A stretch of DNA of 64,000 nt, from assembly GCF_004854025.1 (NCBI RefSeq), contig NZ_STGM01000001.1, positions 1-64,000 on the forward strand, in the 5' to 3' direction. A program made the position numbers and the translations under genes. Below, piece by piece: positions 34,883 to 43,415 of this stretch. Below the pieces are notes generated by a model. That model made no database searches. It was not told the origin of the DNA and saw only the letters and a list, made by a program, of their open reading frames with translations. The number at the start of each line of letters is the position of its first letter. The stretch's first letter is position 1. This DNA comes from Microbacterium hydrothermale. Its GTDB lineage: Bacteria > Actinomycetota > Actinomycetes > Actinomycetales > Microbacteriaceae.

Positions 34883-35454
34883 GCGACGACTCCCGTCCCT
34901 CGACCGAGGGGGAGGGCGCCGAGCGCCCTCGCCCGCAGTTCGGCGAGTACGCCACGGCGGAGGAGCAGCGCGCGCGCATCCAACGCCCGGAGGTGACCGA
35001 GGCTCTCGAGGCCGGGGTCGCCCCGCAACCGGCACCCGCCCCGGAGGCGCCCGCCGCGTTCTCCGTCCCCGCCACGCGCGGCGCCCGGGTGGACCGCATC
35101 GTGACGTTCGGTCTGCTTTTCTACGGGCTGTTCTCGGTGGTCACGACCATCATGCAGCTGCTGAACTTCCCCGAGTACGCCGAGCGCGGCGCGCAGATGC
35201 TCGGCGTGACGGCCACCTTCACCAACCTGTCCGCCGGCTACGTCTGGGGCGCGGCCGCGGCGTTCGTCTACGGCATCGGCTGGCTGCTGACCGCGGTCTT
35301 CACCTGGCGGCGCCTCAAGAGCGGTCGTCTCGCGTTCTGGATCCCCCTGGTCGGCTTCGTCGCGACCGCGCTGGTCGCGGGCGTCTGCATCACGATGGCC
35401 CTCGTGGGCGACCAGCAGTTCATGACCGCGATCATCGACAGCGTCCCGAACTGA
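34879..35454 (+). CDS. DUF6264-like membrane protein
   Basis: A 191-residue protein with a disordered acidic/Pro-rich N terminus (1-65) that contains [20 protein letters not shown], a sequence typical of a Microbacteriaceae family following ispH, then three or four membrane helices (about 73-95, 112-140, 150-175). Family assignment is from memory of the N-terminal motif and should be treated as likely, not certain. Function is unknown. Its GTG overlaps the ispH stop, so the two are co-translated. Confidence 0.8.
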   Translation: MSDDSRPSTEGEGAERPRPQFGEYATAEEQRARIQRPEVTEALEAGVAPQPAPAPEAPAAFSVPATRGARVDRIVTFGLLFYGLFSVVTTIMQLLNFPEYAERGAQMLGVTATFTNLSAGYVWGAAAAFVYGIGWLLTAVFTWRRLKSGRLAFWIPLVGFVATALVAGVCITMALVGDQQFMTAIIDSVPN

Positions 35455-35509
35455 ACCGCACGGCCCGGCATCCCGTGTCCCCTGTGAGCGAGGGAGAGGG
35501 GATGCCGCG

Positions 35510-36013
35510 GTGAAGGACGAACACGCGCAGTTGACGGCGCTGTACGACGCGCACGCGACCCCCGTCTGGCGCTACGTCGTGAGCCTGACCGGCGATCACG
35601 CCGGCGCCGACGACGTCGTGCAGGAGACCCTGCTGCGCGCGTGGCGGACGCCGCGCGTCATGAGCGACGACCCGGCGTCGCTGCGCTCGTGGATGTACAC
35701 GGTCGCGCGCAACATCGTGATCGACGAGGCCCGCAGCGCTCGGCGACGGCACGAGCAGCCCGTCGACGAACTCCCCGAGACGGCGCACGCCGACGACACG
35801 GATGCCATGTTCAACGCGCTCCTCGTGGAGGAGGCGCTCGCCACCCTCACCGCCGACCACCGGGCGGTGATCGTCAGCGCCTATTACGGCGGGCGCAGCG
35901 TGGCGCAGACGGCCGAGGAGCTCGGCATCCCCGCCGGCACGGTGAAGTCGCGACTGCATTACGCGGTGCGGGCATTGAGGCTCGCTCTGCAGGAGAGGGG
36001 GGTGACCCGATGA
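35510..36013 (+). CDS. sigma-70 family RNA polymerase sigma factor, ECF type
   Basis: A 167-residue alternative sigma factor with regions 2 and 4 only. Region 2 includes HAGADDVVQETLLRAWRTP and RSWMYTVARNIVIDEARSARRR (about 30-80); region 4 includes LTADHRAVIVSAYYGGRSVAQ and AEELGIPAGTVKSRLHYAVRAL (about 114-155). The GTG has GAGGGAGAGGGG just upstream. It overlaps the following anti-sigma gene by four bases, the standard pairing for SigK/SigL-like factors. The regulon cannot be read from the window. Confidence 0.95.
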   Translation: MKDEHAQLTALYDAHATPVWRYVVSLTGDHAGADDVVQETLLRAWRTPRVMSDDPASLRSWMYTVARNIVIDEARSARRRHEQPVDELPETAHADDTDAMFNALLVEEALATLTADHRAVIVSAYYGGRSVAQTAEELGIPAGTVKSRLHYAVRALRLALQERGVTR

Positions 36014-36711
36014 GCATCGACCACGAACGTCTCTCGAGCTGGGACGGCGCGTACGTCCTCGGCGCGCTGTCGGCCCCGGATCGCGCGGAGTACGAGGCGC
36101 ACCTGGAGGAGTGCGCGTCGTGCCGCGCCGCGGTGGCCGAGATCGCGCCCACCGCGGGGCTGCTGTCGCGGCTGTCGGCCGATCGTGCGCGGGGGATCGA
36201 CGCGGGTACCGGACCGGCGCCCGTGGCGGCGCCCGATCCCGCGCTGCGCGCCCGGGTCGTGGAGACCGCTCGGCGTCGTCGGCGGCGACGGGTCACGGGG
36301 TGGGCGCTCGCGGCATCCATCGCCCTGGTCGCCATCGCCGTGCCCAGCGTCGTCGCGATCGGCAGCGCCGTGCAGCCCGCGGGGACGGTGTACGCGCTGG
36401 ACGACGTGGCGGGGGCGCCGCTCGAGGCTTCGGTGAAGCTGACGTCCGCCCCGTGGGGCACGCGGATCGACCTCGTCTGCCAGTACACGGGCGAGGTGCT
36501 CGACGCCCCGCCCGGCGGGTGGCCGTACGCCCTCGCGATCACCGACGACGAGGGATCGACGAGCGTGCTCTCGACCTGGCGCGCCGGACCGGGATCGACG
36601 ACCGAGCTCAGCGCGGGCACGGATCTGTCGGCCGCCGACATCGGCTCGGTCGAGATCCGCACGCTCGACGGGACGACGGTCGTGATGCGTCGCGAGTTCT
36701 CGACGCCCTGA
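36010..36711 (+). CDS. anti-sigma factor, RskA-like with zf-HC2 domain
   Basis: A 233-residue membrane protein that should hold the adjacent sigma factor inactive. It has an N-terminal zinc-binding anti-sigma domain (YEAHLEECASCRAAVAEI, H-x3-C-x2-C near 33-40), a membrane helix (about 98-120, WALAASIALVAIAVPSVVAI) and an extracytoplasmic RskA domain (GTVYALDDVAGAPLEASVKL onward). Release normally occurs by regulated proteolysis after a signal outside the membrane. Coupled to the sigma gene by an ATGA overlap. Confidence 0.95.
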   Translation: MSIDHERLSSWDGAYVLGALSAPDRAEYEAHLEECASCRAAVAEIAPTAGLLSRLSADRARGIDAGTGPAPVAAPDPALRARVVETARRRRRRRVTGWALAASIALVAIAVPSVVAIGSAVQPAGTVYALDDVAGAPLEASVKLTSAPWGTRIDLVCQYTGEVLDAPPGGWPYALAITDDEGSTSVLSTWRAGPGSTTELSAGTDLSAADIGSVEIRTLDGTTVVMRREFSTP

Positions 36712-36729
36712 GCGAGCCGCTGGACGTTC

Positions 36730-36735
36730 TAGCAT
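36730..36735 (+). promoter_or_regulatory. -10 box of the MOSC gene
   Basis: TAGCAT lies 6 bases before the ATG at 36742. No ribosome binding site is seen, so the mRNA is probably leaderless. Confidence 0.6.
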
Positions 36736-36741
36736 CGACGC

Positions 36742-37287
36742 ATGCCCCGTCTCGTCGCCGTCTGCGCCGTCCACTCCCTGCATCCGGATGCCGGTTCGGT
36801 CGGAGTGACCGCGATCGACAAGCGCCCTCTCGACGGCGCCGTGCGCGTCGGCAAGCTCGGCGTGCGCGCCGACGTGCAGGCGAGCCGCAAGCATCACGGC
36901 GGCCCCGACAAGGCCGTCTACGCCTACGCGGCGGAGGACGCGGCGTTCTGGGAGGGCGAGCTCGACCGGGAGCTGCACGCGGGATGGTTCGGCGAGAACC
37001 TGCGCGTCGAGGGGCTCGACGTCAACGGCGCGCGCATCGGCGAGATCTGGCGCATCGGCGACACGGTGGAGGTGGAGGTGACGATGCCCCGCACGCCGTG
37101 CTCGACGTTCGCGCGCTGGGTGGGCGGCGCCGCCTCGCGCGGCTGGGTCAAGCGCTTCTCCGACGAGGGACGGCTGGGCGCGTATCTGCGCGTGCGACGC
37201 GCGGGGGATGTCCGCGCGGGCGACCCGATCGAGGTGGTGTCGTCGCCCGAGGGCGCCCCCACGGTCCTCGAGGTCTATCGCCGCTGA
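36742..37287 (+). CDS. MOSC domain-containing protein
   Basis: A 181-residue single-domain MOSC protein related to YiiM. Such proteins resemble the molybdenum-cofactor sulfurase C-terminal domain and take part in reductive detoxification or sulfur transfer. The family block KHHGGPDKAVYAYAAED is near 53-69, GWFGENLRVEG near 83-93 and the conserved cysteine in MPRTPCSTFARWVG near 121. It is convergent with fbaA across a shared terminator. No molybdenum-cofactor genes are nearby. Confidence 0.92.
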   Translation: MPRLVAVCAVHSLHPDAGSVGVTAIDKRPLDGAVRVGKLGVRADVQASRKHHGGPDKAVYAYAAEDAAFWEGELDRELHAGWFGENLRVEGLDVNGARIGEIWRIGDTVEVEVTMPRTPCSTFARWVGGAASRGWVKRFSDEGRLGAYLRVRRAGDVRAGDPIEVVSSPEGAPTVLEVYRR

Positions 37288-37314
37288 GGGCCGGTCGGCG
37301 GCATCCGGGAACGA

Positions 37315-37344
37315 CGAACGCCCCGGCCGAGGCCGGGGCGTTCG
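37315..37344. terminator. shared terminator of the MOSC gene and fbaA
   Basis: A 14-bp perfect stem pairs CGAACGCCCCGGCC (37315-37328) with 37331-37344 around a two-base turn, between convergent genes. Confidence 0.85.
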
Positions 37345-37364
37345 AGGGATGACGCGAGGTCGTG

Positions 37365-38393
37365 TCAGCTCTGGGACTGGCCGTACGAACCGAGCTGCTT
37401 CGTGGCCTCGACCACGCGCACGGCCATGGCCGACTCGGCGACCTTGCCCCACGCGCGCGGGTCGTACTGCTTCTTGTTGCCGACCTCGCCGTCGAGCTTC
37501 AGCACGCCCTCGTAGTTCGAGAACATGTAGCCCGCGATCGAGCGCGTGAAGGCGTACTGCGTGTCGGTGTCGATGTTCATCTTGACGACGCCGTTGCGCA
37601 CCGCGAGGGCGATCTCTTCGTCGGTCGAGCCGCTGCCGCCGTGGAAGACCAGGTCGAGGGGCTTGGGGCCGGTGCCGAAGGTCGCGGCGATGCCCTCCTG
37701 GATCTCGCCGAGCAGTTCGGGGCGGAGCTTCACGCCACCGGGCTTGTACACGCCGTGCACGTTTCCGAAGGTGAGGGCCGAGATGTAGCGGCCGTTCTCG
37801 CCGAGGCCGAGGCGCTCGACGGCCTTGGTGACGTCGGCGACGGTGGTGTAGAGCGCCTCGTTGGAGCCCTCGTGCGCCACGCCGTCCTCTTCGCCGCCGA
37901 CGACGCCGACCTCGATCTCGAGGATCGCGTTGATGTTCTTCATGCGGGGGAGGAGCTCCGCGGCGATGTCGATGTTCTCGTCGAGGGGAACGGCCGAGCC
38001 GTCCCACATGTGCGACTGGAAGATCGGGTTGCGGCCGGCCTTGACCTCTTCTTCGGAGGCCTCGAGCAGCGGCAGAACGAAGCCGGGCAGCGCGTCCTTG
38101 GGGCAGTGGTCGGTGTGGAGAGCGACCGTGATGGGGTAGTTCTTGGCGACCTCGGTCACGTACTTCGCGAAGGCGAGGGCGCCGGTGGCGCGCGCCTTGA
38201 CGGTGTGTCCGGCGAAGTAGTCGGCGCCACCGGTGGTGACCTGCAGGATGCCGTCGGAGCCGGCCTCGGTCAGGCCCTGGAGCACCGAGTTGATGGTCTG
38301 AGAGCTCGAGACGTTGATCGCGGGATACGCGAAGCTACCGGCCTTCGCGCGGTCCAGCATCTCGGCGTACTGCTCAGGGGAAGCGACGGGCAT
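37365..38393 (-). CDS. fbaA: fructose-bisphosphate aldolase, class II
   Basis: Zinc-dependent cleavage of fructose 1,6-bisphosphate in glycolysis and its reverse in gluconeogenesis. The 342-residue product has FAYPAINVSSSQTINSVLQG, the catalytic Asp and zinc His in VALHTDHCPKDALPGF near 93-108, the EIEVGVVGGEEDGV loop, zinc His in FGNVHGVYKPG and FHGGSGSTDEE, and NIDTDTQYAFT. AAGGAG precedes the ATG. It is divergent from glpX, so two opposing steps of the pathway share a 180-bp control region. Confidence 0.98.
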   Translation of the reverse strand: MPVASPEQYAEMLDRAKAGSFAYPAINVSSSQTINSVLQGLTEAGSDGILQVTTGGADYFAGHTVKARATGALAFAKYVTEVAKNYPITVALHTDHCPKDALPGFVLPLLEASEEEVKAGRNPIFQSHMWDGSAVPLDENIDIAAELLPRMKNINAILEIEVGVVGGEEDGVAHEGSNEALYTTVADVTKAVERLGLGENGRYISALTFGNVHGVYKPGGVKLRPELLGEIQEGIAATFGTGPKPLDLVFHGGSGSTDEEIALAVRNGVVKMNIDTDTQYAFTRSIAGYMFSNYEGVLKLDGEVGNKKQYDPRAWGKVAESAMAVRVVEATKQLGSYGQSQS

Positions 38394-38559
38394 GGAGGTG
38401 CTCCTTGGTCGTTGTCGGGACATCGTCACTCTAGCGAAGCCGCCGGATCATGACGGTGCGGTGGCGACAGGAACCGGCCACTTCTGTCGATTCGTTAAGA
38501 AGCGCGATTCCTTCGCGCTCGCGAGGCGGAAATCCGACGGATGTGTCGACTCTGCTGGA

Positions 38560-38565
38560 TACAGT
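38560..38565 (+). promoter_or_regulatory. -10 box of glpX
   Basis: TACAGT lies 6 bases before the ATG at 38572; the transcript is probably leaderless. Confidence 0.6.
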
Positions 38566-38571
38566 GGGCCC

Positions 38572-39561
38572 ATGGTGAGCCTGACTGCCGACATGAGCCC
38601 TCTGCACCCCGACCGCAACCTGGCTCTGGAGTTGGTGAGGGCGACGGAGGCGGCATCCATTCGCGCCGTTCCCTTCATCGGGCGAGGCGACAAAGAAGCG
38701 GCCGACGGCGCCGCTGTCGACGCGATGCGGGCCTTCTTCAGCACCGTCAACTTCGACGGGACGATCGTGATCGGCGAGGGCGAGAAGGACAACGCGCCCA
38801 TGCTTTACAACGGTGAGCGCGTGGGCAGCGGCCGCGGTCCCCGGTGCGACGTCGCGGTGGATCCCATCGACGGCACCTCGCTCACGGCGGCGGGGCGGCA
38901 GAACGCACTCTCGGTCATCGCGGTGTCCGACCAGGGCACCATGCTCGACGCGTCCAGCGTGTTCTACATGGACAAGCTCGTCACCGGTCCCGCCGGCGTC
39001 GGCGTCGTCGACATCCGCCTCCCGATCGGTGAGAACATCCGTCTTCTGGCCAAGGCGCTGGGCAAGCCGGTCGACGAGATCGTCGTGTCGGTGCTGAACC
39101 GACCCCGCCACGAGCAGCTCATCGCCGACATCCGCGAAGCGGGGGCCGGAACCCGTCTGATGAGCGACGGCGACGTGGCCGGGGGGATCAACGCGGCTCG
39201 CCACAACGCCCGCACCGACATGTGCGTCGGCATCGGCGGCAGCCCCGAGGGGATCGTCACGGCCTGCGCGATCAAGGCGCTCGGCGGGCACATCCAGGGC
39301 GTGCTCGCTCCCCGCACCGACGACGAGAAGCAGAAGGGCCTGGATGCCGGGCTCAAGGTCGACGGCACGGTGTACGAGGCCGACGACCTGGTCACGGGCA
39401 AGAACACGATCTTCGTCGCGACCGGAGTGACCGACGGTCAGCTCGTTCAGGGCGTGCGCCGCGACGGCGACTTCATCTACACCGAGAGCGTCGTACTGCG
39501 CGGAGCCTCGGGCACGCTGCGGCGCATCTCGTCGGAGCACCTCACGTCGAAGTGGCTGTGA
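38572..39561 (+). CDS. glpX: class II fructose-1,6-bisphosphatase
   Basis: The gluconeogenic phosphatase that is essential in many actinobacteria. The 329-residue protein contains RNLALELVRATEAASI, the metal-binding IGEGEKDNAPMLYNGE near 64-79 and VAVDPIDGTSLTAAG near 99-113, and VGIGGSPEGIVTACAIK near 218-234. ATG at 38572 is used because of the -10 box spacing; the GTG directly after it (38575) is a possible alternative. It is divergent from fbaA, whose product it uses in the gluconeogenic direction. Confidence 0.96.
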   Translation: MVSLTADMSPLHPDRNLALELVRATEAASIRAVPFIGRGDKEAADGAAVDAMRAFFSTVNFDGTIVIGEGEKDNAPMLYNGERVGSGRGPRCDVAVDPIDGTSLTAAGRQNALSVIAVSDQGTMLDASSVFYMDKLVTGPAGVGVVDIRLPIGENIRLLAKALGKPVDEIVVSVLNRPRHEQLIADIREAGAGTRLMSDGDVAGGINAARHNARTDMCVGIGGSPEGIVTACAIKALGGHIQGVLAPRTDDEKQKGLDAGLKVDGTVYEADDLVTGKNTIFVATGVTDGQLVQGVRRDGDFIYTESVVLRGASGTLRRISSEHLTSKWL

Positions 39562-39948
39562 GCCTGAGCCGCTGAGGCGTCGGTGTCGCGGGCCCGCGGG
39601 GTGCTGCGGGCGTCGGCGCGCTGCGGGTGTGGCCGGGCGCGGTGCGGCGTGCTGCGGGCGCGGGCGTGGCCCGGGGTGGCGCCCGGGGCGGTGAGACTGC
39701 GGGTGGGTGACATCTCGGTGGCGGGGTGACGCCGTTTCGTCAGTGGCGTGCAGCCTCAGTGGTCGGGGCAGGGCGGGCTCGCTGCCGCGTGCCGCGGGCG
39801 CGGGCACGCCGCGGGGCGGCCGACGTGCAGATACAGCCGGGCGTGTCGTGACGCAAGCGTGACCGGCCCCTCGAACCTCGTCTGGCAGAATCTCTAGGAG
39901 TGTCAACGGCGACGCTGTGTTCTTCCGAGACCCGAAGGGGGATCGTCC
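39562..39948. other. gene-free GC-rich gap after glpX
   Basis: Nothing coding is supported in these 387 bases. From about 39597 to 39710 the sequence is built of irregular CTGCGGGCG/GGGCGCGG words. Further right are GGGACATCTC-like and CAGTGG-like fragments without clear repeats. AGAATC/TAGGAG near 39888-39901 may contain the promoter of the small membrane protein gene at 39949. Confidence 0.5.
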
Positions 39949-40161
39949 ATGGCAACAGCTCCGACGAATCAGACCGCACCTCAGACAGGTGCGCAGGCGG
40001 TCATCGCCAGCGCCGTCGACCCCGCTCGACGCCCCGATGTCCTGCTGCGCGTGCGCCGCGACGAGGGCCACGAGGTCAGCGCGTGGTGGATGATCGGCGC
40101 GTTCGTGGGCGTGTCCGCCGCCGTGGTGAGCCTGCTCAGCTGGGTGCCCGGCGGGTCCTGA
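39949..40161 (+). CDS. small membrane protein of unknown function
   Basis: A 70-residue protein with a Thr/Gln/Ala-rich N terminus, a basic segment (RRPDVLLRVRRDEGHEVSAW) and one C-terminal membrane helix (about 46-66, WMIGAFVGVSAAVVSLLSWV). GAAGGGGGA is at an ideal distance before the ATG and a hairpin follows the stop, so the gene is credible despite its size. I do not recognise a family. Confidence 0.75.
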   Translation: MATAPTNQTAPQTGAQAVIASAVDPARRPDVLLRVRRDEGHEVSAWWMIGAFVGVSAAVVSLLSWVPGGS

Positions 40162-40176
40162 GCCCTCCGCTTCTCG

Positions 40177-40208
40177 AACCGGGTCGATCCATCAGGGTCG
40201 GCCCGGTT
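40177..40208. terminator. hairpin after the small membrane gene
   Basis: AACCGGGTCGA at 40177-40187 pairs with TCGGCCCGGTT at 40198-40208 (one G-U pair), 15 bases after the stop. Confidence 0.8.
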
Positions 40209-40341
40209 CTGCGTTCGCGCGTGATGTTGCGGGCGAGTGGGCGTGGCGGGCGGGTGGGCGTGGCGGGACGGGGCCGGCCCGGCGTCTCGAATTCCCGCTC
40301 GGCGTCTCGAACGAACGCCGGTTCCCTGCGCCTCGCCGTGA

Positions 40342-41709
40342 TCACACGTCGGAGTGAGTGGTCGGGTTCTCCGGCAGGCCCGCCCGGGCGCGGACACCGC
40401 CGAGGTCGGCGTAGCCGGGCGTGGCTGCGACCTCGTCGGGCGCGGCGGGCGCAGCGGGGGCATCGGGGACGTCGGTGATCGGCGGGGCGTCGATGTCGAG
40501 CATCTCGGGTGCCGTCCACCGACGGGGCGTGGCGTCGAGCGCCGGAGGAGCGTTCACGGAGTCGAGCTTGGTCTCGTCGATGCCGGGGAACTTCCGGGCC
40601 GTGACGAGGACACGGGACTCGAGCGAACCGGCGAACTTGTTGTAGCTGTCGACCGTCTTCTCGATCGCGCGTCGGAGATCGTTGGCGTGGGTCGCGAGGA
40701 CCCCCACGCGGTCGTACAGTTCGGTCCCCAGCGCGAAGAGCGTGCGCGCTTCGTCGGAGACGTCTTGCTGGGTCCACGTGAACGCGACGGTCTTGAGCAC
40801 CGCCCAGAGGTTGACCGGGGAGGCGAGAGCCACGCGTCGCGTGAAGGCGTACTCGAGCAGGGTGGGGTCTTCGTCGAGGGCGGACGCCAGGAGCGATTCG
40901 CTGGGCAGGAAGCAGACGACGAACTCGGGGCTTGTCGTGAGTCCCGCCCAATAGGCCTTCTTCGCCAGGGCATCCACGTGGGCCCGGACCGCGCGGGCGT
41001 GCTTGCTCATCAGCGCGGCACGTCGAGCCCCCTCGTCTCCGTGGGCCGTCACCGCGATCGCGCTGGCCTGCAGGTACGACTCGAGGGGGACCTTGGCATC
41101 CACCGCGAGGGCCTTGCCGCCGGGCAGGCGCACCACCATGTCGGGGCGACCCGCTCCGGCGTCGCTGGAGATCGCGGTCTGCAGATCGAAATCGACGTAC
41201 CGCGTGAGTCCCGCCGCCTCGACCACCCGCCGAAGCTGCGTTTCGCCCCACACGCCGCGGGTGGTGCCCGAGCGCATGGCGGAGGCCAGCGACTCGGTGG
41301 TCGCGCGCAGCGCCTCGTCGGCTTCGCGGGACAGGCGCAGCTGCTCGCCGAGAGCGGAGTACTGCTCGACGCGGTCGCGCTCGAGCCCATCGACCTTGCG
41401 CTGCATCGCGTCGAGCGTCTCGCGGACGGGGTCGAGCGCGCGGAGCACCGTCTGCTCACGACGCTCGCGTTCTTCGCGTGCGGCCTGGTCGGCGCGCGAC
41501 TGACCGACGAGCTCGCGGTACATCGCGCCCTGTCGATCGAGCTGCTGCCGGAGACCGTCGCGCTCGGTCTCGGCCGCGGCGACGCGCGCGCCGAGGTCGT
41601 TCTGCGCGGCGGCGTGCCGTGCGGCGGCACGGACGCCCCCGACGAACCACCCGCCGGCGACGCCGAGCAGGAGGGCGAGGACCACGAGGATCAGGGTGAC
41701 GGCATCCAT
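40342..41709 (-). CDS. rmuC: DNA recombination protein RmuC
   Basis: RmuC-family proteins limit inversions and are predicted nucleases of the PD-(D/E)xK type. The 455-residue protein has an N-terminal membrane helix (3-25), a long coiled coil (about 35-130), and the nuclease-like domain with GVWGETQLRRVVEAAGL near 143-159, GRPDMVVRLPGGKALAVDAKVPLESYL near 180-206 and FVVCFLPSESLLASALDEDP. The C-terminal 60 residues are Pro/Ala/Asp-rich. It lies downstream of nothing obvious on its strand, about 80 bases after the exonuclease gene. Confidence 0.95.
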   Translation of the reverse strand: MDAVTLILVVLALLLGVAGGWFVGGVRAAARHAAAQNDLGARVAAAETERDGLRQQLDRQGAMYRELVGQSRADQAAREERERREQTVLRALDPVRETLDAMQRKVDGLERDRVEQYSALGEQLRLSREADEALRATTESLASAMRSGTTRGVWGETQLRRVVEAAGLTRYVDFDLQTAISSDAGAGRPDMVVRLPGGKALAVDAKVPLESYLQASAIAVTAHGDEGARRAALMSKHARAVRAHVDALAKKAYWAGLTTSPEFVVCFLPSESLLASALDEDPTLLEYAFTRRVALASPVNLWAVLKTVAFTWTQQDVSDEARTLFALGTELYDRVGVLATHANDLRRAIEKTVDSYNKFAGSLESRVLVTARKFPGIDETKLDSVNAPPALDATPRRWTAPEMLDIDAPPITDVPDAPAAPAAPDEVAATPGYADLGGVRARAGLPENPTTHSDV

Positions 41710-41788
41710 GGGGTCAGCTTGCTACAGACCTCCGACATCGCCGGAAAGACGGGCCGCGCGGGACCGGGAAGGGTGGACCGGGACGCGC

Positions 41789-42382
41789 TCAGGCGACGGC
41801 GCGTTCGGCCGGCTCGGCGGCGATCTGCGAGATGCGGACGCCCAGGTGGGCGGCGAGGCCCTGCACGTCGTCGACCCCGGCGCGTCGGGCGCAGTCGATG
41901 GTGATCTCGGCGCAGGCGACGGCGTCGGCGAGGGCGTCGTGGTGGGCGAAGGGGGAGCAGCCGGCCTCGGCCGCGACGAGCGGCAGCCGGTAGGAGTCGA
42001 GCGTGTAGGTCTTGCGCGACATCTGCACGCTGCAAAGATAGCGGTACGGGGGGCAGTCCTCGCCGGTCGCGGCGCAGGCGCGACGCAGCACCGACATGTC
42101 GAACCCGGCGTTGTGCGCGACGAGCACGTCCGAGCCGGCGAACTCCGTGAGCCGCTCGAGCTGGGCGCTCCACGACGGGGCGTCCGCGACGTGCGCAGGT
42201 TCGATGCCGTGGATGCCGATGTTGATCGGCGCGAAGTGGTCGTGCCCGGGCGGCGGCTTGATCAGCCAGGCCGCGGTCGCGACGACCCGACCGCCTCGCA
42301 CGCGCGCCAGCCCGACTGCACACGCGGACGCACCACTGGAGTTCGCCGTTTCGAAGTCGATCGCGGTGAAATCCAGTGCCAC
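41789..42382 (-). CDS. DEDDh 3'-5' exonuclease (DnaQ-like)
   Basis: A 197-residue single-domain exonuclease of the epsilon/RNase T group. The four acidic residues and histidine are visible: exoI in FTAIDFETANSSGASA (Asp, Glu near 9-11), exoII in VLVAHNAGFDMSVL near 95, and exoIII in FAHHDALADAVACAEI with His and Asp near 155-160. A role in repair or RNA trimming is likely. GTG at 42382 with GGTGAAGG upstream is chosen; the longer open frame on this strand belongs to the shadow of the methyltransferase. Confidence 0.92.
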   Translation of the reverse strand: MALDFTAIDFETANSSGASACAVGLARVRGGRVVATAAWLIKPPPGHDHFAPINIGIHGIEPAHVADAPSWSAQLERLTEFAGSDVLVAHNAGFDMSVLRRACAATGEDCPPYRYLCSVQMSRKTYTLDSYRLPLVAAEAGCSPFAHHDALADAVACAEITIDCARRAGVDDVQGLAAHLGVRISQIAAEPAERAVA

Positions 42383-42612
42383 GCCTTCACCCTGCGCCGC
42401 GAAGCGGGCATCGCCCGGGAGGCGCGCCGGGGTCCGCCCTCCCCGGCGGAGGGGGCGGCGCGCACCGTCGCGCGGAGTCCGTCCGCGACACGCCGGCGTT
42501 CGGCCTCCGGCATCGATGGATCGAGCACCGACTCCGCGCGACGGCCCCTCGCTGAGGGATACGCACCCGACGGCGGGTCCGGTCGCCCCGCGGCGGTGTC
42601 GGAGGGGCGGCG

Positions 42613-42618
42613 TAGGGT
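42613..42618 (+). promoter_or_regulatory. -10 box of the methyltransferase gene
   Basis: TAGGGT lies 7 bases before the ATG at 42626. Confidence 0.5.
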
Positions 42619-42625
42619 CGGGGGC

Positions 42626-43375
42626 ATGGCGCGCAGTGAGAAGTCGACATCGTTCGGGCAGGCGGCATCCGCCTACGAGTCGGGGCGTCCGGGGTACCCG
42701 GCCGACGCCGTGGCCTGGCTCCTGGAGCCCGTCCGCGAAGAGGGTCGCGCCCTGCGCGTGGCCGACGTGGGGGCGGGAACGGGCAAGCTCACGCGCGCGG
42801 TCGTCGAGCTGGGTGCCGACGTGGTGGCCGTGGATCCGGATGCCGACATGCTCGCCGCCCTGCGAGAGGCGGTGCGTGGCGTGCCCACGTTCGCGGGAAC
42901 CGCCGAGCACCTGCCGCTGCCCGACGCCGGTCTCGACGCGGTCGTCCTGGGGCAGGCCTGGCACTGGGTCGATGTCGAGGCCGCCTCGCGCGAAGTCGGC
43001 CGCGTGCTGCGCAGCGGCGGTTCGCTGGGCCTGATCTGGAACATCCGCGACGACGCCGTCGACTGGGTCCGACGGCTCACCGCGGCCATGGGCGGATCGA
43101 ACGCCGAGGTGCTGCTCGCCACCACCGGTCCGCGCGTCGCCGAGCCGTTCGGGCCGCTCGAGCACCGCGAATGGAGGTGGGAGCGCCACCTCACCCTCCC
43201 CGTCCTGCGCGAGCTGGTGTCGTCGCGCAGCGACATCATCACGGCCGACCCCTCGACGCGCGAGCGCATCGACGCGGCCGTCGACGAGGTCGTGGCATCC
43301 GTCCCCGGACTGGCCGACGGGGGCGCCGTGGCGTTGCCGTACGTCACCCACGCGTTCCGCGCGCGCAGGCCCTGA
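42626..43375 (+). CDS. class I SAM-dependent methyltransferase
   Basis: A 249-residue UbiE/YcgJ-like methyltransferase. It starts FGQAASAYESGRPGYP, the common N-terminal pattern, with SAM motif I in LRVADVGAGTGKLTRAVVEL near 44-63, motif II VVAVDPDADML, motif IV LDAVVLGQAWHWVDVE and post-motif GGSLGLIWNIRDDAVDW. The acceptor is unknown. It is transcribed away from the exonuclease gene and towards ychF, which has its own promoter-like TAACCT. Confidence 0.92.
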   Translation: MARSEKSTSFGQAASAYESGRPGYPADAVAWLLEPVREEGRALRVADVGAGTGKLTRAVVELGADVVAVDPDADMLAALREAVRGVPTFAGTAEHLPLPDAGLDAVVLGQAWHWVDVEAASREVGRVLRSGGSLGLIWNIRDDAVDWVRRLTAAMGGSNAEVLLATTGPRVAEPFGPLEHREWRWERHLTLPVLRELVSSRSDIITADPSTRERIDAAVDEVVASVPGLADGGAVALPYVTHAFRARRP

Positions 43376-43401
43376 CGCAGGTGGGCGCGGCCCGAGCCGG
43401 G

Positions 43402-43407
43402 TAACCT
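43402..43407 (+). promoter_or_regulatory. -10 box of ychF
   Basis: TAACCT lies 8 bases before the GTG at 43416, with no Shine-Dalgarno sequence between. Confidence 0.5.
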
Positions 43408-43415
43408 GGACTCCC